Source: Desulfobulbus alkaliphilus (lineage in GTDB: Bacteria; Desulfobacterota; Desulfobulbia; Desulfobulbales; Desulfobulbaceae). Taken from it: 64,000 bases of DNA. A program made the translations under genes and the position numbers. Position 1 is the first letter of the stretch, and every line of letters begins with the position of its first letter. Below, in pieces: positions 1 through 7,545 of this stretch. The notes beneath the pieces were generated by a model, which saw nothing but the letters and a program-made list of their open reading frames with translations, had not been told where the DNA came from and searched no databases. Location: positions 17,858 through 81,857 of the forward strand of contig NZ_JAFFQC010000018.1 of NCBI RefSeq assembly GCF_016918545.1, read 5' to 3'.

Positions 1-2
1 AT

Positions 3-71
3 CTCTATTTACGGATTATGCGGGTGATGCTGCGCCGGGTCGAACGGCGTAAGGAGGGGTGGCCGGTATGA
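3..71 (+). CDS. C-terminal end of an upstream gene (partial)
   Basis: An open frame enters from before the window and ends at TGA 69-71. It overlaps the next start codon by four bases in an ATGA arrangement (ATG 68, TGA 69). The visible residues are basic, ending in RRKEGWPV. The overlap suggests the last residues of the gene before the GCS2-type ligase in the same operon. GCS2 and N-formylglutamate amidohydrolase genes often neighbour a RimK-like ATP-grasp gene, so that is one possibility, but too little sequence is present to identify it. Confidence 0.4.
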   Translation, partial: LYLRIMRVMLRRVERRKEGWPV

Positions 72-1300
72 GGCAAGCGGAGTGTCTGCAACTGTTTGCA
101 GGCTACGGCATCGAACTGGAATATATGATCGTTGATCGTGATTCGCTTGATATCCGACCGGTGACAGATCTGTTGCTGGAGCAGGCGGCCGGCGGAATCG
201 TCAACGAGGTCGAGGTCGGACCGCTGTGCTGGTCAAACGAACTGGTACTGCATGTGGTCGAATTGAAAACCAATGGCCCGGCCCGGTCACTCGACGGCCT
301 GGCTTCGGTTTTTCAGGATGGTGTCGCGCAGATCAATCAACGGTTACAGGGTATGCATGCCAGACTGCTTGGCACGGCAATGCACCCCTGGATGGACCCG
401 CATCGCGAAACAGTCCTCTGGCCGCACGACAACAGTCCGATCTACGCGGCCTACAACCGGATCTTCGACTGCCGCGGGCATGGCTGGTCGAACCTGCAGA
501 GCATGCACATCAACCTGCCGTTCCGCGGTGACGAAGAGTTCGGTCGCCTGCATGCGGCAATCCGTCTGGTGCTGCCGCTGTTACCGGCGCTGGCCGCCAG
601 TTCACCAGTCTACGGTGGTGGGGCGAACGGACTGCTGGATAACCGCCTGGAGTTCTACGGTCATAACCAACATATGATTCCACAGATCGCCGGGCAGATC
701 ATTCCGGAGCCGGTTTTTTCCCAAAAAGACTACGAGGAGCAGATTCTCCAGCGCAGTTATGCGGCGATCGCGCCCTATGATCCGCAAGGGATTCTGCAGG
801 ATGAATGGCTGAATTCGCGCGGTGCCATAGCGCGTTTTCAACGTGGCGCCATCGAAATCCGGCTGCTCGATCTGCAGGAATGCCCGCTGGCTGATCTGGC
901 CATCGCCGCATTGGTCTGTGCCGTGATCCGCGCCCTCTGCCGCGAAACCTGGCGTTCGCTTCATGATCAGCAGCAGATAGGTACCGAGCCACTGGCTGAA
1001 CTGCTCGTCCGCGTCCTGCAGCATGGCGGGGACGAGATCATCGCCGCGCCCGACTATCTGGCCTGTTTCGGGCACACCGTTGGCCGTCTGCCGGTGTCTT
1101 CGTTGTGGCGGTATCTCTTTTCAGCGGTGGAAGACGAGGTACCGTATGTGTATCGTGCCCCTCTACGGCAGATCCTCGAACAAGGTTCACTGGCGCAGCG
1201 CATGCTCAGGGCTCTGCCGCCAGGCTTCGGACGAAAGGATTTGCACCACCTCTACCGACGGCTCGCTGATTGTCTTGAGCAGGGAGTGTTGTTTGCATAA
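68..1300 (+). CDS. GCS2-type carboxylate-amine / glutamate-cysteine ligase family protein
   Basis: Member of the GCS2 family (glutamate-cysteine ligase type 2, related to YbdK), which joins a carboxylate such as glutamate to an amine with ATP. The GIELEY motif at residues 14-19 is the usual N-terminal glutamate/metal-site signature. NLQSMHINLPF near residue 145 and GAIEIRLLDLQE near residue 265 are further conserved blocks. About 410 residues is slightly longer than the common 370. I chose ATG 68 because AAGGAGG at 51-57 sits 10 nt upstream; the in-frame GTG at 59 is too close to that site. The gene is translationally coupled to the upstream frame, and the next gene starts inside its last codons. 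The actual amine substrate is not evident. Cytoplasmic. Confidence 0.8.
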   Translation: MRQAECLQLFAGYGIELEYMIVDRDSLDIRPVTDLLLEQAAGGIVNEVEVGPLCWSNELVLHVVELKTNGPARSLDGLASVFQDGVAQINQRLQGMHARLLGTAMHPWMDPHRETVLWPHDNSPIYAAYNRIFDCRGHGWSNLQSMHINLPFRGDEEFGRLHAAIRLVLPLLPALAASSPVYGGGANGLLDNRLEFYGHNQHMIPQIAGQIIPEPVFSQKDYEEQILQRSYAAIAPYDPQGILQDEWLNSRGAIARFQRGAIEIRLLDLQECPLADLAIAALVCAVIRALCRETWRSLHDQQQIGTEPLAELLVRVLQHGGDEIIAAPDYLACFGHTVGRLPVSSLWRYLFSAVEDEVPYVYRAPLRQILEQGSLAQRMLRALPPGFGRKDLHHLYRRLADCLEQGVLFA

Positions 1301-2030
1301 GAGTGCCGGTTGGCAGTTGATCTTTTCCTGCGAACATGGGGGCAATCAGGTGCCACCGGAATATGCGGACTTGTTCGATGCCGCCGAGGAGGTGCTTTCC
1401 ACCCATCGCGGCTACGATCTCGGTATTGCCTCCTTTGCCAGGCGACTGGCAGGGGCCTTTGGCGTATCGTTGACCATGGCCGAGGTGACCCGGTTGCTGG
1501 TTGAACTCAACCGCTCCCCAGGTCACCCAGGGCTTTTTTCTGAGTTCAGCAGAGACCTGCCGGCAAGAGAACGGCGCCAGTTGCTGGAGCGCTATTATTT
1601 TCCCTTCAGGCAGGAGGTGACGGAGCGGATCAAGGGGATAGTCGCGGCCGGCGGAGCGGTCTGTCATATCTCGCTGCACAGTTTTACCCCGGAACTCAAG
1701 GGCGAGGTGCGCCAGACCGATATCGGCCTGCTGTACGATCCGCGCCGGGCTCTGGAAAGGCGTTTCTGCAGTCTGTGGCAGAACCTGCTGGCAGAGAAGC
1801 AGGAACGGTTTCGAATACGGCGCAACTACCCCTATCGCGGCACAGCCGATGCCTTCGTCACCGCATTACGCCGATGTTTTCCCGCGACTGTCTATCTCGG
1901 ACTGGAGCTGGAAGTGAACCAGAAATGGCCGCTACAGGGTGGAGAGGTGTGGTCAGAGCTGCAGGAGCGCTTGCAGCAGAGCCTCTCGTCACTCTGGGCG
2001 ATGTGGCCGGAACAGGCGAACAAACAGTGA
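1293..2030 (+). CDS. N-formylglutamate amidohydrolase family protein
   Basis: FGase family hydrolase of about 245 residues. Visible blocks are the N-terminal FSCEHGGNQVPPEY (metal-site region), DLGIASFARRLA, the ELNRSPGHPG segment and HISLHSFTPEL, all typical of the family. The TTG at 1293 is the likely start: AGGGAG at 1281-1286 lies 6 nt upstream, and the frame before it is only the shadow of the preceding gene. It overlaps the GCS2-type ligase by 8 nt, so the two are coupled. Family members cleave N-formylglutamate, but those paired with GCS2-type ligases away from histidine-degradation genes may act on another N-acyl or gamma-linked amino acid product. That last point is inference. Confidence 0.8.
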   Translation: MHKSAGWQLIFSCEHGGNQVPPEYADLFDAAEEVLSTHRGYDLGIASFARRLAGAFGVSLTMAEVTRLLVELNRSPGHPGLFSEFSRDLPARERRQLLERYYFPFRQEVTERIKGIVAAGGAVCHISLHSFTPELKGEVRQTDIGLLYDPRRALERRFCSLWQNLLAEKQERFRIRRNYPYRGTADAFVTALRRCFPATVYLGLELEVNQKWPLQGGEVWSELQERLQQSLSSLWAMWPEQANKQ

Positions 2031-2048
2031 GGCAGGGGGGCCGATTCG

Positions 2049-2088
2049 AGTTCACCAGCACTCCATCTGTGGACGATCAGGTTGACGG
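2049..2088. repeat. Fragment of intergenic repeat family B
   Basis: This stretch matches the left arm of the family B copy at 16811-16939: TTCACCAG, then an ATCTG(C/T)GGACGATCAG block and (T/G)CCG/GACG. The match stops abruptly after about 40 bp, so it is a truncated copy. It lies downstream of the N-formylglutamate amidohydrolase gene. Confidence 0.5.
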
Positions 2089-2208
2089 ACAAATGTTAAG
2101 GTGTGCCAATCAGCCTGCTGTTCCGCGGAGTAGATTGGACTGAGCCATAAAAAGGTGGGGGAAATAGGTGGAGGAAATGACTGTGGCTTGATGGGCAGCA
2201 GAAAACTC

Positions 2209-2241
2209 AAGGCCGTCCAGCATACTGCCACGGACGGCCTT
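2209..2241. terminator. Bidirectional terminator-like hairpin
   Basis: A perfect 10-bp stem (AAGGCCGTCC / GGACGGCCTT) encloses a 13-nt loop. It lies between the plus-strand amidohydrolase and minus-strand htpX, which converge here. Read on the minus strand it is followed by a T-rich stretch (TTGAGTTTTC); read on the plus strand by TTGGTTTGATTT. It probably terminates both transcripts. Confidence 0.65.
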
Positions 2242-2269
2242 GGTTTGATTTCGATATATTGAATGGAAC

Positions 2270-3160
2270 TTAGCGGATATTTTGTGTTTTCAGGGCTGCA
2301 ACCCGGTCTTCCAGCGGGGGGTGGCTCATGAAGAGCAGCTTCCAGCCATGGCCTGAAGGTTTGCCGTTAATACCCAGGGCGGCCATCTGCTCCGGCAGGG
2401 GTTCCTGGGCCCCTCGTTTCAGTTTTTCCAGAGCGGCAATCATTTTGTCCCGTCCGGCCAGTTGTGCCGCGCCGGCATCGGCCCGGAACTCCCGCTGACG
2501 ACTGAACCAGAGAACAACGACACTGGCAAGAATACCAAAGACAATCTGGGCGACAATAGTGGTGACGAAATACCCCACTCCATGTCCTTGTTCGTTTTTG
2601 AGAATAACTCTGTCGACAAAATGGCCGACGACCCTGGAGATGAAGATGACAAAGGTGTTGACCACACCCTGGATCAGGGTCAGGGTGACCATATCACCGT
2701 TGGCCACGTGGCTGACCTCATGGGCCAGAACAGCCTCGACTTCGTCCACGTTCATGAGTCGCATTAATCCGGTACTTACCGCTACCAGGGCGTTGTTTTT
2801 ATTCATGCCGGTAGCAAAAGCATTGGGGGCATCGGAATTGTACACAGCCACTTCGGGCATGGCGATACCGGCATGGGCGGCCTGTCTCTTGACGGTTTCC
2901 AGCAGCCAGGTCTCGGTCTGATTCCGGGGTGTGGTGATGACTTGGGCGCCGGTCATTCGCTTGGCCATCCATTTAGACATGGCCAGGGAAATGAACGCGC
3001 CGCCAAAACCGAAAACCGCGGCAAAGACCAGCAGATTAGCGTAATTCAGACCTGTTCCACTTTCGTCAAGGATTCTGTCTACCCCGAGCAGGCGCAGAAC
3101 AATGCTCAAGACAATGAGAATAGCGATGTTGGTGAGCAGAAATAACATGATTCGTTTCAT
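2270..3160 (-). CDS. htpX: Membrane zinc metalloprotease HtpX
   Basis: HtpX is an inner-membrane M48 protease that degrades misfolded membrane proteins. The zinc site is H147-E148-V-S-H151 with the third ligand E224 in the REFRADAGA block, matching the E. coli arrangement. Two N-terminal membrane segments (residues about 4-22 and 41-62) and two further hydrophobic segments after the catalytic helix (about 166-182 and 198-218) fit the family topology. The length of 296 residues is normal. The ATG at 3158-3160 has AGGAGG 9 nt upstream. A sigma70-like promoter (3222-3250) and a repeat A copy oriented the same way (3307-3415) lie upstream. The gene appears monocistronic and ends at the hairpin at 2209-2241. 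Confidence 0.95.
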   Translation of the reverse strand: MKRIMLFLLTNIAILIVLSIVLRLLGVDRILDESGTGLNYANLLVFAAVFGFGGAFISLAMSKWMAKRMTGAQVITTPRNQTETWLLETVKRQAAHAGIAMPEVAVYNSDAPNAFATGMNKNNALVAVSTGLMRLMNVDEVEAVLAHEVSHVANGDMVTLTLIQGVVNTFVIFISRVVGHFVDRVILKNEQGHGVGYFVTTIVAQIVFGILASVVVLWFSRQREFRADAGAAQLAGRDKMIAALEKLKRGAQEPLPEQMAALGINGKPSGHGWKLLFMSHPPLEDRVAALKTQNIR

Positions 3161-3221
3161 TCCGAATATTCCTCCTGAAAACAGTGATGTACCAATGGGT
3201 TGTGTTGACCTTCAGCGTTAT

Positions 3222-3250
3222 AATATAATCAATCTCTTAGAGCGAGGCAA
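3222..3250 (-). promoter_or_regulatory. Candidate sigma70-type promoter of htpX
   Basis: On the minus strand, TTGCCT (3245-3250) and TATATT (3222-3227) are separated by 17 nt, about 60 nt upstream of the htpX start. This was identified by eye only. The repeat A copy further upstream carries a second promoter-like core pointing the same way, so either could drive htpX. Confidence 0.4.
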
Positions 3251-3306
3251 GGCAGACAGGTCGGCAAAGCGACCGGAGCAGGCTGGCCTGGTCCATGTGG
3301 CAGGTT

Positions 3307-3415
3307 CCTGAATCCGTGACGGCTGGGCGCATGTTTTGGACATATCTTGCTTTAATCAGTTATAATTGCAGCTAAACCCTTGACAATACCTTGCACCAGC
3401 CGGCACGGATTCAGG
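3307..3415 (-). repeat. Repeat family A, half-length copy (109 bp)
   Basis: The copy begins CCTGAATCCGTGACGGCTGG and ends CACGGATTCAGG, so both inverted ends are present; the long internal hairpin is missing. On the minus strand it carries TTGTCA, 16 nt, TATAAC, the promoter-like core shared by the family. The core points toward htpX, whose start is about 146 nt away. Confidence 0.85.
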
Positions 3416-3485
3416 AGGTTGGATAAAGCGCTTGGAAGACCGTACTGGATGGACGGCAGAACAGGACGTTTCAGCTCTTTTTTGA

Positions 3486-4487
3486 TTATCTTTTCCGGAA
3501 GATAACTTCGAATTTAGCGGTGATCAAGGCGTTGGCATGATAATTATTTTCCTGGGGAAATTCTACTCCTGGGGCAATATCGAGAAACAGCCAATCCCGG
3601 TGGAGACGCTGGCGATAGGTTAAGATGGTGGAATAATTCGCTGCCGTGGTATGGGGGCTTTCCGGCCAGGTACCCGCGAGGACCAACCGCCAACTCCGGC
3701 GCGGACTGAGTTCCTTGAACAGGGCCAGTGATTGCTCCGGGGTCCAACCACTTTCATTTTCCTCCCAGGTCAGGCTGGTGGTGCTGCGGAACAGGTAGTC
3801 GTTTGCCATTGGGCGGTCAAAGCGGACCTCACTGGTTGTCACCAGTCCATCCGATGTGAACCAGGTGACCCGCTGACTGAGCTGTAACTGCCACAGATCC
3901 ATGGGGATTAAAAGTCGCCCGCGCACTCGTCCAAAGACCTGGGAGGTGCTGCCCAGGCGAATGCCGATGTCGGTATTGAGAGATCGGAACTCATCCCTTG
4001 AGAAAATGCGACGCAGCCCCACGTCTGAATCCGACTCCTTGGCCGTTTCAAAAACGTAACTGATGCTGTCGGGGTCATCGTCGATGACAAATCCATCAAC
4101 AAAAAACAGCAGGCGGTTCTCCAGCCGCGGCAGGGCGATCCGGAGAGAAAGGTCTGTGACCAGTGAAAAGCCCTCTTCCTGTTCGTATTTGACACCTATG
4201 CCTGTGAACAGGCGGGAGCGACGGTTTTCATCATCAAATCGGTCATCACCGAAAAATTGATCAATGCTGTCGATGGAATCTGCCACGGCCGAAGAAACCA
4301 GGGAGTGCCAAACATCCCATATTTTTTCGGTCTCTGCTTCCTGTTCTGAACTCACAACCAGGACTTCACCATTACCGGCCACCGGAATGGGTTGTTCAGC
4401 CGAGTTGGTTTCCGCATTGACAGTGCAGGCTAAGAATATCAGAGGGGTGAATAAGGCAGACCACTTTTTTTTTACGTCCATGATCAT
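3486..4487 (-). CDS. Hypothetical secreted, probable outer-membrane beta-strand protein
   Basis: A 333-residue protein not assigned to a named family. A signal peptide is visible: basic MIMDVKKKW, a hydrophobic stretch and a likely cut after VNA at residue 25. The mature part has an acidic linker, then from about residue 90 many short alternating amphipathic stretches rich in F, W, Y and R, ending in AKFEVIFRKR. That pattern fits an outer-membrane beta barrel. ATG codons exist at 4487 and 4481, and no strong ribosome site decides between them. It stands alone between a repeat A copy and the GNAT gene. The function is unknown, and the barrel is inferred from composition only. Confidence 0.6.
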   Translation of the reverse strand: MIMDVKKKWSALFTPLIFLACTVNAETNSAEQPIPVAGNGEVLVVSSEQEAETEKIWDVWHSLVSSAVADSIDSIDQFFGDDRFDDENRRSRLFTGIGVKYEQEEGFSLVTDLSLRIALPRLENRLLFFVDGFVIDDDPDSISYVFETAKESDSDVGLRRIFSRDEFRSLNTDIGIRLGSTSQVFGRVRGRLLIPMDLWQLQLSQRVTWFTSDGLVTTSEVRFDRPMANDYLFRSTTSLTWEENESGWTPEQSLALFKELSPRRSWRLVLAGTWPESPHTTAANYSTILTYRQRLHRDWLFLDIAPGVEFPQENNYHANALITAKFEVIFRKR

Positions 4488-4583
4488 CGCAAGAACTCAC
4501 AGCCAGAAACGTTCATAGAGATAGGGTCGAAAAAAAACGCAATGTGGAGCGCAGGCAGGCCGCATCTGGCTGTCTTTCCTCTG

Positions 4584-5129
4584 TCAGGTTGCTGTACTGT
4601 TGACGCGGACCATCAGGATTCTTGGAATCAGGTAGCTGCCCATTATCTGGCCCGTATCGGAGAATCCATATTTTTTGTAAAAATTCTGAGCCCTTGTGTT
4701 GTAATAAATGACACCAAGCCGCACCTGTTTATACCTGGAAAGCGAAGCCAGGGCAACGTCCATCATGGCCTGTGCGATTCCTTTGCCGTGAAATTTCCTG
4801 GCCACAATGAACCAGTCCAGTTCCGGTGCCTCGGCCCGCAGATTGATGAGCACCAGAAAGCCGGCCAGATCACCTGACACCTCAGCGACGAAGACCTTCT
4901 GGTCATCGGCTGCGAGGGCTTTGGTCAAAGACTCGGGGGCGGATTTCACCAGATCATCATGGGATTGGAGTTCGTCACTTTGCAGATCGTCACGGTAATA
5001 GGTCTTGGAAATCGCGTCCGCAACAAAATTTTCTATATCAATAAAATCAGTTGCCAGACCTTTACGCACCACAACAGATACCGGGACGCTTGCCGTGCTG
5101 TGTTTGCTTTTGGGACAATCCCTGGTCAT
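4584..5129 (-). CDS. GNAT family N-acetyltransferase
   Basis: A GNAT acyltransferase of 181 residues that would move an acetyl group from acetyl-CoA to an amine. The pyrophosphate-binding motif A is seen as RKFHGKGIAQAM around residues 111-122. It is preceded by the strand ELDWFIVA and followed by a typical C-terminal YYNTRAQNFYKKYGF block. GGAG lies 7 nt before the ATG at 5127-5129. The substrate cannot be told from sequence. The gene is isolated from its neighbours by intergenic repeats. Confidence 0.8.
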   Translation of the reverse strand: MTRDCPKSKHSTASVPVSVVVRKGLATDFIDIENFVADAISKTYYRDDLQSDELQSHDDLVKSAPESLTKALAADDQKVFVAEVSGDLAGFLVLINLRAEAPELDWFIVARKFHGKGIAQAMMDVALASLSRYKQVRLGVIYYNTRAQNFYKKYGFSDTGQIMGSYLIPRILMVRVNSTAT

Positions 5130-5188
5130 CGCGAGGCTCCGCTTCGTTCTTTTCGCTCACATCTGCCCGATAATAGGACGATATAGTT

Positions 5189-5218
5189 CCAACAGCACCT
5201 GTTGCCTGGTGCTGTTGG
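5189..5218. terminator. Strong intergenic hairpin
   Basis: A perfect 11-bp stem (CCAACAGCACC / GGTGCTGTTGG) encloses an 8-nt loop. It lies between two minus-strand genes, downstream of the acyl-CoA ligase at 5406 and upstream of the GNAT gene. There is no clear T tract on either side, so it may be a transcript-end or processing hairpin rather than a textbook terminator. Confidence 0.45.
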
Positions 5219-5254
5219 ATTCGATATCAAGAAAAGTGACCATTTTCATTGCTC

Positions 5255-5335
5255 GTACCGCCCGATACAGTGTCCTTGAATCGAACGGTCACAGACAATA
5301 CAGCTGACACACGGACGAGCGCTCACGGATCCAGG
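5255..5335 (-). repeat. Repeat family A, left-half fragment
   Basis: It matches the hairpin arm and left end of the full copy at 7316-7533 (CGAACGGTNACAGACAATA...GCTCACGGAT-CAGG) and stops upstream near 5255. The promoter-like half is absent. A short piece resembling family B (CATGACCTGG, about 5372-5393) follows. Confidence 0.7.
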
Positions 5336-5371
5336 GATGAGTAATCGTTCATCGGATGCCGGATAAGGCTG

Positions 5372-5393
5372 CATGACCTGGTAACTGGAACAG
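5372..5393. repeat. Possible short fragment of repeat family B
   Basis: CATGACCTGG followed by AACTGGAA resembles one end of the family B copies at 16811-16939 and 43004-43108. It is short enough to be chance, but its place next to a family A fragment matches the A-B pairing seen at the two long copies. Confidence 0.3.
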
Positions 5394-5405
5394 TGGACGG
5401 TGTTC

Positions 5406-7265
5406 TTACGTTGTAGTCCTGGCGCGCCCATGGTGTTGCTGGTAGACGGATTCAATGTCCATTGCGTATCGTGTTGCTATGCGGTTACGGATCAATTTCA
5501 ACGTCGGAGTGAGAAGGCCGTTGTCAATACTCCATTTCTCCGTGGTGAGAACAACACCGCGGATCTGCGCCGAGGCTGGAAATTTGTGGAGACGTCCGGA
5601 CACCGTCGCCAGGACCGTGCTTCTGGCTGTTGGATCATGCAGCGCTTCGGCGCTGTTCGGGTCCAGACCGAGTCCGGTTGCCTGCTGCTGCCAGGCTTTG
5701 ACATCGAGAGACAGCAGGGCAATGATATAAGGTTTTCCTTCCCCCACCACCATTGCCTGCTCAATCAAGGGGTGCTGCTCCAGGGTCATTTCCAGAGGGA
5801 CTGGAGCTATTTTTTCTCCGGTGGAAGTGACCAGAATTTCCTTGCTCCGGCCGATAATGTAGATATATCCATCCTCAACCCGGGCAATATCGCCGGTTTT
5901 CAGCCAGCCTTCGCTGTCCAGCGATTCCCGGGTCTGTTCTTCATTGTTCCAGTACCCCAGCATGACCCCGGGACTTTTCACCTGTAATTCACCTTCCTCG
6001 TTGAGGCGGATCTCCACCCCGGGCAGCGGCGGTCCAACGGATTCCGGACGATTGTCATGTTCATGGTTGGCACTGACCACCGGTGCCGCTTCGGTGAGGC
6101 CGTACCCCTGGACCAAAGGCAGGCCAAGACCGATAAATTGACGGGAGAGTTCGACCTGCAGAGGAGCACCGCCGGTAACGGCCAGGCGGAGACGACCACC
6201 AAAGCGCCGCAGTATTTTGTCGGCCACCAGCCGTTTGAGTACCGGCCAGAAGAGACGGTCTGTTATCCTCGCTTGTGTCCGGGCACGATCAGTAAGAAAA
6301 CGACGATAGCCGATCTTGACGGCTGCGGCGAACAACAATTGCGCCATTTTGCCTTTTTCGTTCAGTTGTTCCTGGATGCGCGCTGATATTTTTTCGAAGA
6401 TTCTGGGAACAGAGATAAGAACAGTCGGTTGGATCACCTGTAAATCCTCCGCCAGTTCCTGAATGGAGCGACAGTAAGCGATGCAGCAACCCGCCATCAT
6501 TGGAATATAGTAGCCGACAGTTCGTTCAAAAGAATGGGACAGGGGCAGAAACGAGAGGAATATGTCGTCGGGTCGGGCCGGGTGGACATCAAGCACAGCC
6601 CGACAATTGCTCAGGATATTGGCATGGGAAAGCATCACGCCTTTGGGCAGACCAGTGGTACCGGATGTGTAGACTATGGTGGCCGGATCGTGTGCCTGTA
6701 TATTCAGTTCCGTGCCGGGAACCGGCTCCTCAGGCTGCTTACCAGGGAGCCACTGCACCGCGGATTGGAGAATATCCAGGTTGACACTCTCGTCTGTTTC
6801 CTGAAGACAGATCACCCTTTGCAGAGCAGTCATTTTCTGCCCGCAGTCGAGTAATTGCCCCCATTGTTCGCTATGGTCCACCACCAGGAGACTGCAGGAA
6901 CAATCGTTGAGGATATAGGTCAAGTTTTCCGGGTTATCTCTGGCGTACAAGGGGACTACGACCAGGCCTTCTGCCAGAGCTGCCTGTTCGCAGCAGACCC
7001 AGGCGACACTATTGGCCATCCAGAGGGCGACCCGGTCACCGGGTTGCATGGCGGTCCGACGTAGAGCATTGCGCCAGCGACTGACTTCATTCCCCACCTC
7101 CTGCCAGGTGTACCCGCGCCAGATCCCGGCAAGCCGATCAAATTGCCGGTAGGCAACAGCGTCCGGCGTCTTCTGGCAGCGCTGACGAAACAGATCGGGC
7201 AATGACATCGCTGCAACCGCGATGGCGGTATCACTGCTGTTTTTGGGTGCGTATCCTGCCTTCAC
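5406..7265 (-). CDS. Long-chain fatty acid CoA ligase (AMP-forming)
   Basis: An AMP-forming acyl-CoA synthetase of the FadD/FACL type, about 619 residues. It would activate free fatty acids to acyl-AMP and then acyl-CoA. The phosphate-binding loop [11 protein letters not shown] is near residue 200. It is followed by FLPLSHSFERTVGYY and the VPRIFEKI block typical of long-chain ligases, then QGYGLTEAAPV, TGD and the EILVTSTGEKIAP linker region. I chose GTG 7265 because AGGGAG lies 9 nt upstream; a longer frame to 7313 has no usable ribosome site and runs toward a repeat. A full repeat A copy separates it from the ACP/FAAL/PlsC gene, and its promoter-like core points here. It is probably the last gene of the lipid operon or its own unit. 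Confidence 0.88.
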   Translation of the reverse strand: MKAGYAPKNSSDTAIAVAAMSLPDLFRQRCQKTPDAVAYRQFDRLAGIWRGYTWQEVGNEVSRWRNALRRTAMQPGDRVALWMANSVAWVCCEQAALAEGLVVVPLYARDNPENLTYILNDCSCSLLVVDHSEQWGQLLDCGQKMTALQRVICLQETDESVNLDILQSAVQWLPGKQPEEPVPGTELNIQAHDPATIVYTSGTTGLPKGVMLSHANILSNCRAVLDVHPARPDDIFLSFLPLSHSFERTVGYYIPMMAGCCIAYCRSIQELAEDLQVIQPTVLISVPRIFEKISARIQEQLNEKGKMAQLLFAAAVKIGYRRFLTDRARTQARITDRLFWPVLKRLVADKILRRFGGRLRLAVTGGAPLQVELSRQFIGLGLPLVQGYGLTEAAPVVSANHEHDNRPESVGPPLPGVEIRLNEEGELQVKSPGVMLGYWNNEEQTRESLDSEGWLKTGDIARVEDGYIYIIGRSKEILVTSTGEKIAPVPLEMTLEQHPLIEQAMVVGEGKPYIIALLSLDVKAWQQQATGLGLDPNSAEALHDPTARSTVLATVSGRLHKFPASAQIRGVVLTTEKWSIDNGLLTPTLKLIRNRIATRYAMDIESVYQQHHGRARTTT

Positions 7266-7315
7266 GCTTTGTCTCTCCCTGTCAATATCGTGATGGTTCC
7301 GTAAACTGACCACTT

Positions 7316-7533
7316 CCTGAATCCGTAACAGCTGGACGCTTATTAATAGTATATATTCCTGTAATCACCTTATAATTATAGAAGAATCCTTGATAATTCC
7401 CTTCACCAGCCGCCCTTCGGGGCGTCCGTCCGCACGCCAGCTTTATTGTCTGTAACCGTCCGATAAAGTTTACTTTAATCGAACGGTTACAGACAATAAA
7501 GCTGACGCACGGACGAACGCTCACGGATTCAGG
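7316..7533 (-). repeat. Repeat family A, full-length copy (218 bp)
   Basis: The ends are CCTGAATCCGTAACAGCTGG and GCTCACGGATTCAGG. The internal hairpin at 7439-7503 has arms of about 30 nt that pair almost perfectly around a TTTA loop, with 21 uninterrupted pairs at the base. On the minus strand the promoter-like core is TTATCA, 16 nt, TATAAG. The right end lies 50 nt upstream of the GTG start at 7265, in the same orientation. Confidence 0.92.
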
Positions 7534-7545
7534 CACGTTTAATAG

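Noticed and set aside
602..1075. 157-codon antisense frame inside the GCS2-type gene, and similar antisense frames in most large genes
   Set aside because: High-GC codon bias leaves open frames on the opposite strand; none has a domain or ribosome site.
1023..1292. Long N-terminal extension of the N-formylglutamate amidohydrolase frame
   Set aside because: It is the out-of-frame shadow of the GCS2-type ligase. TTG 1293 has a proper ribosome site and fits the family.
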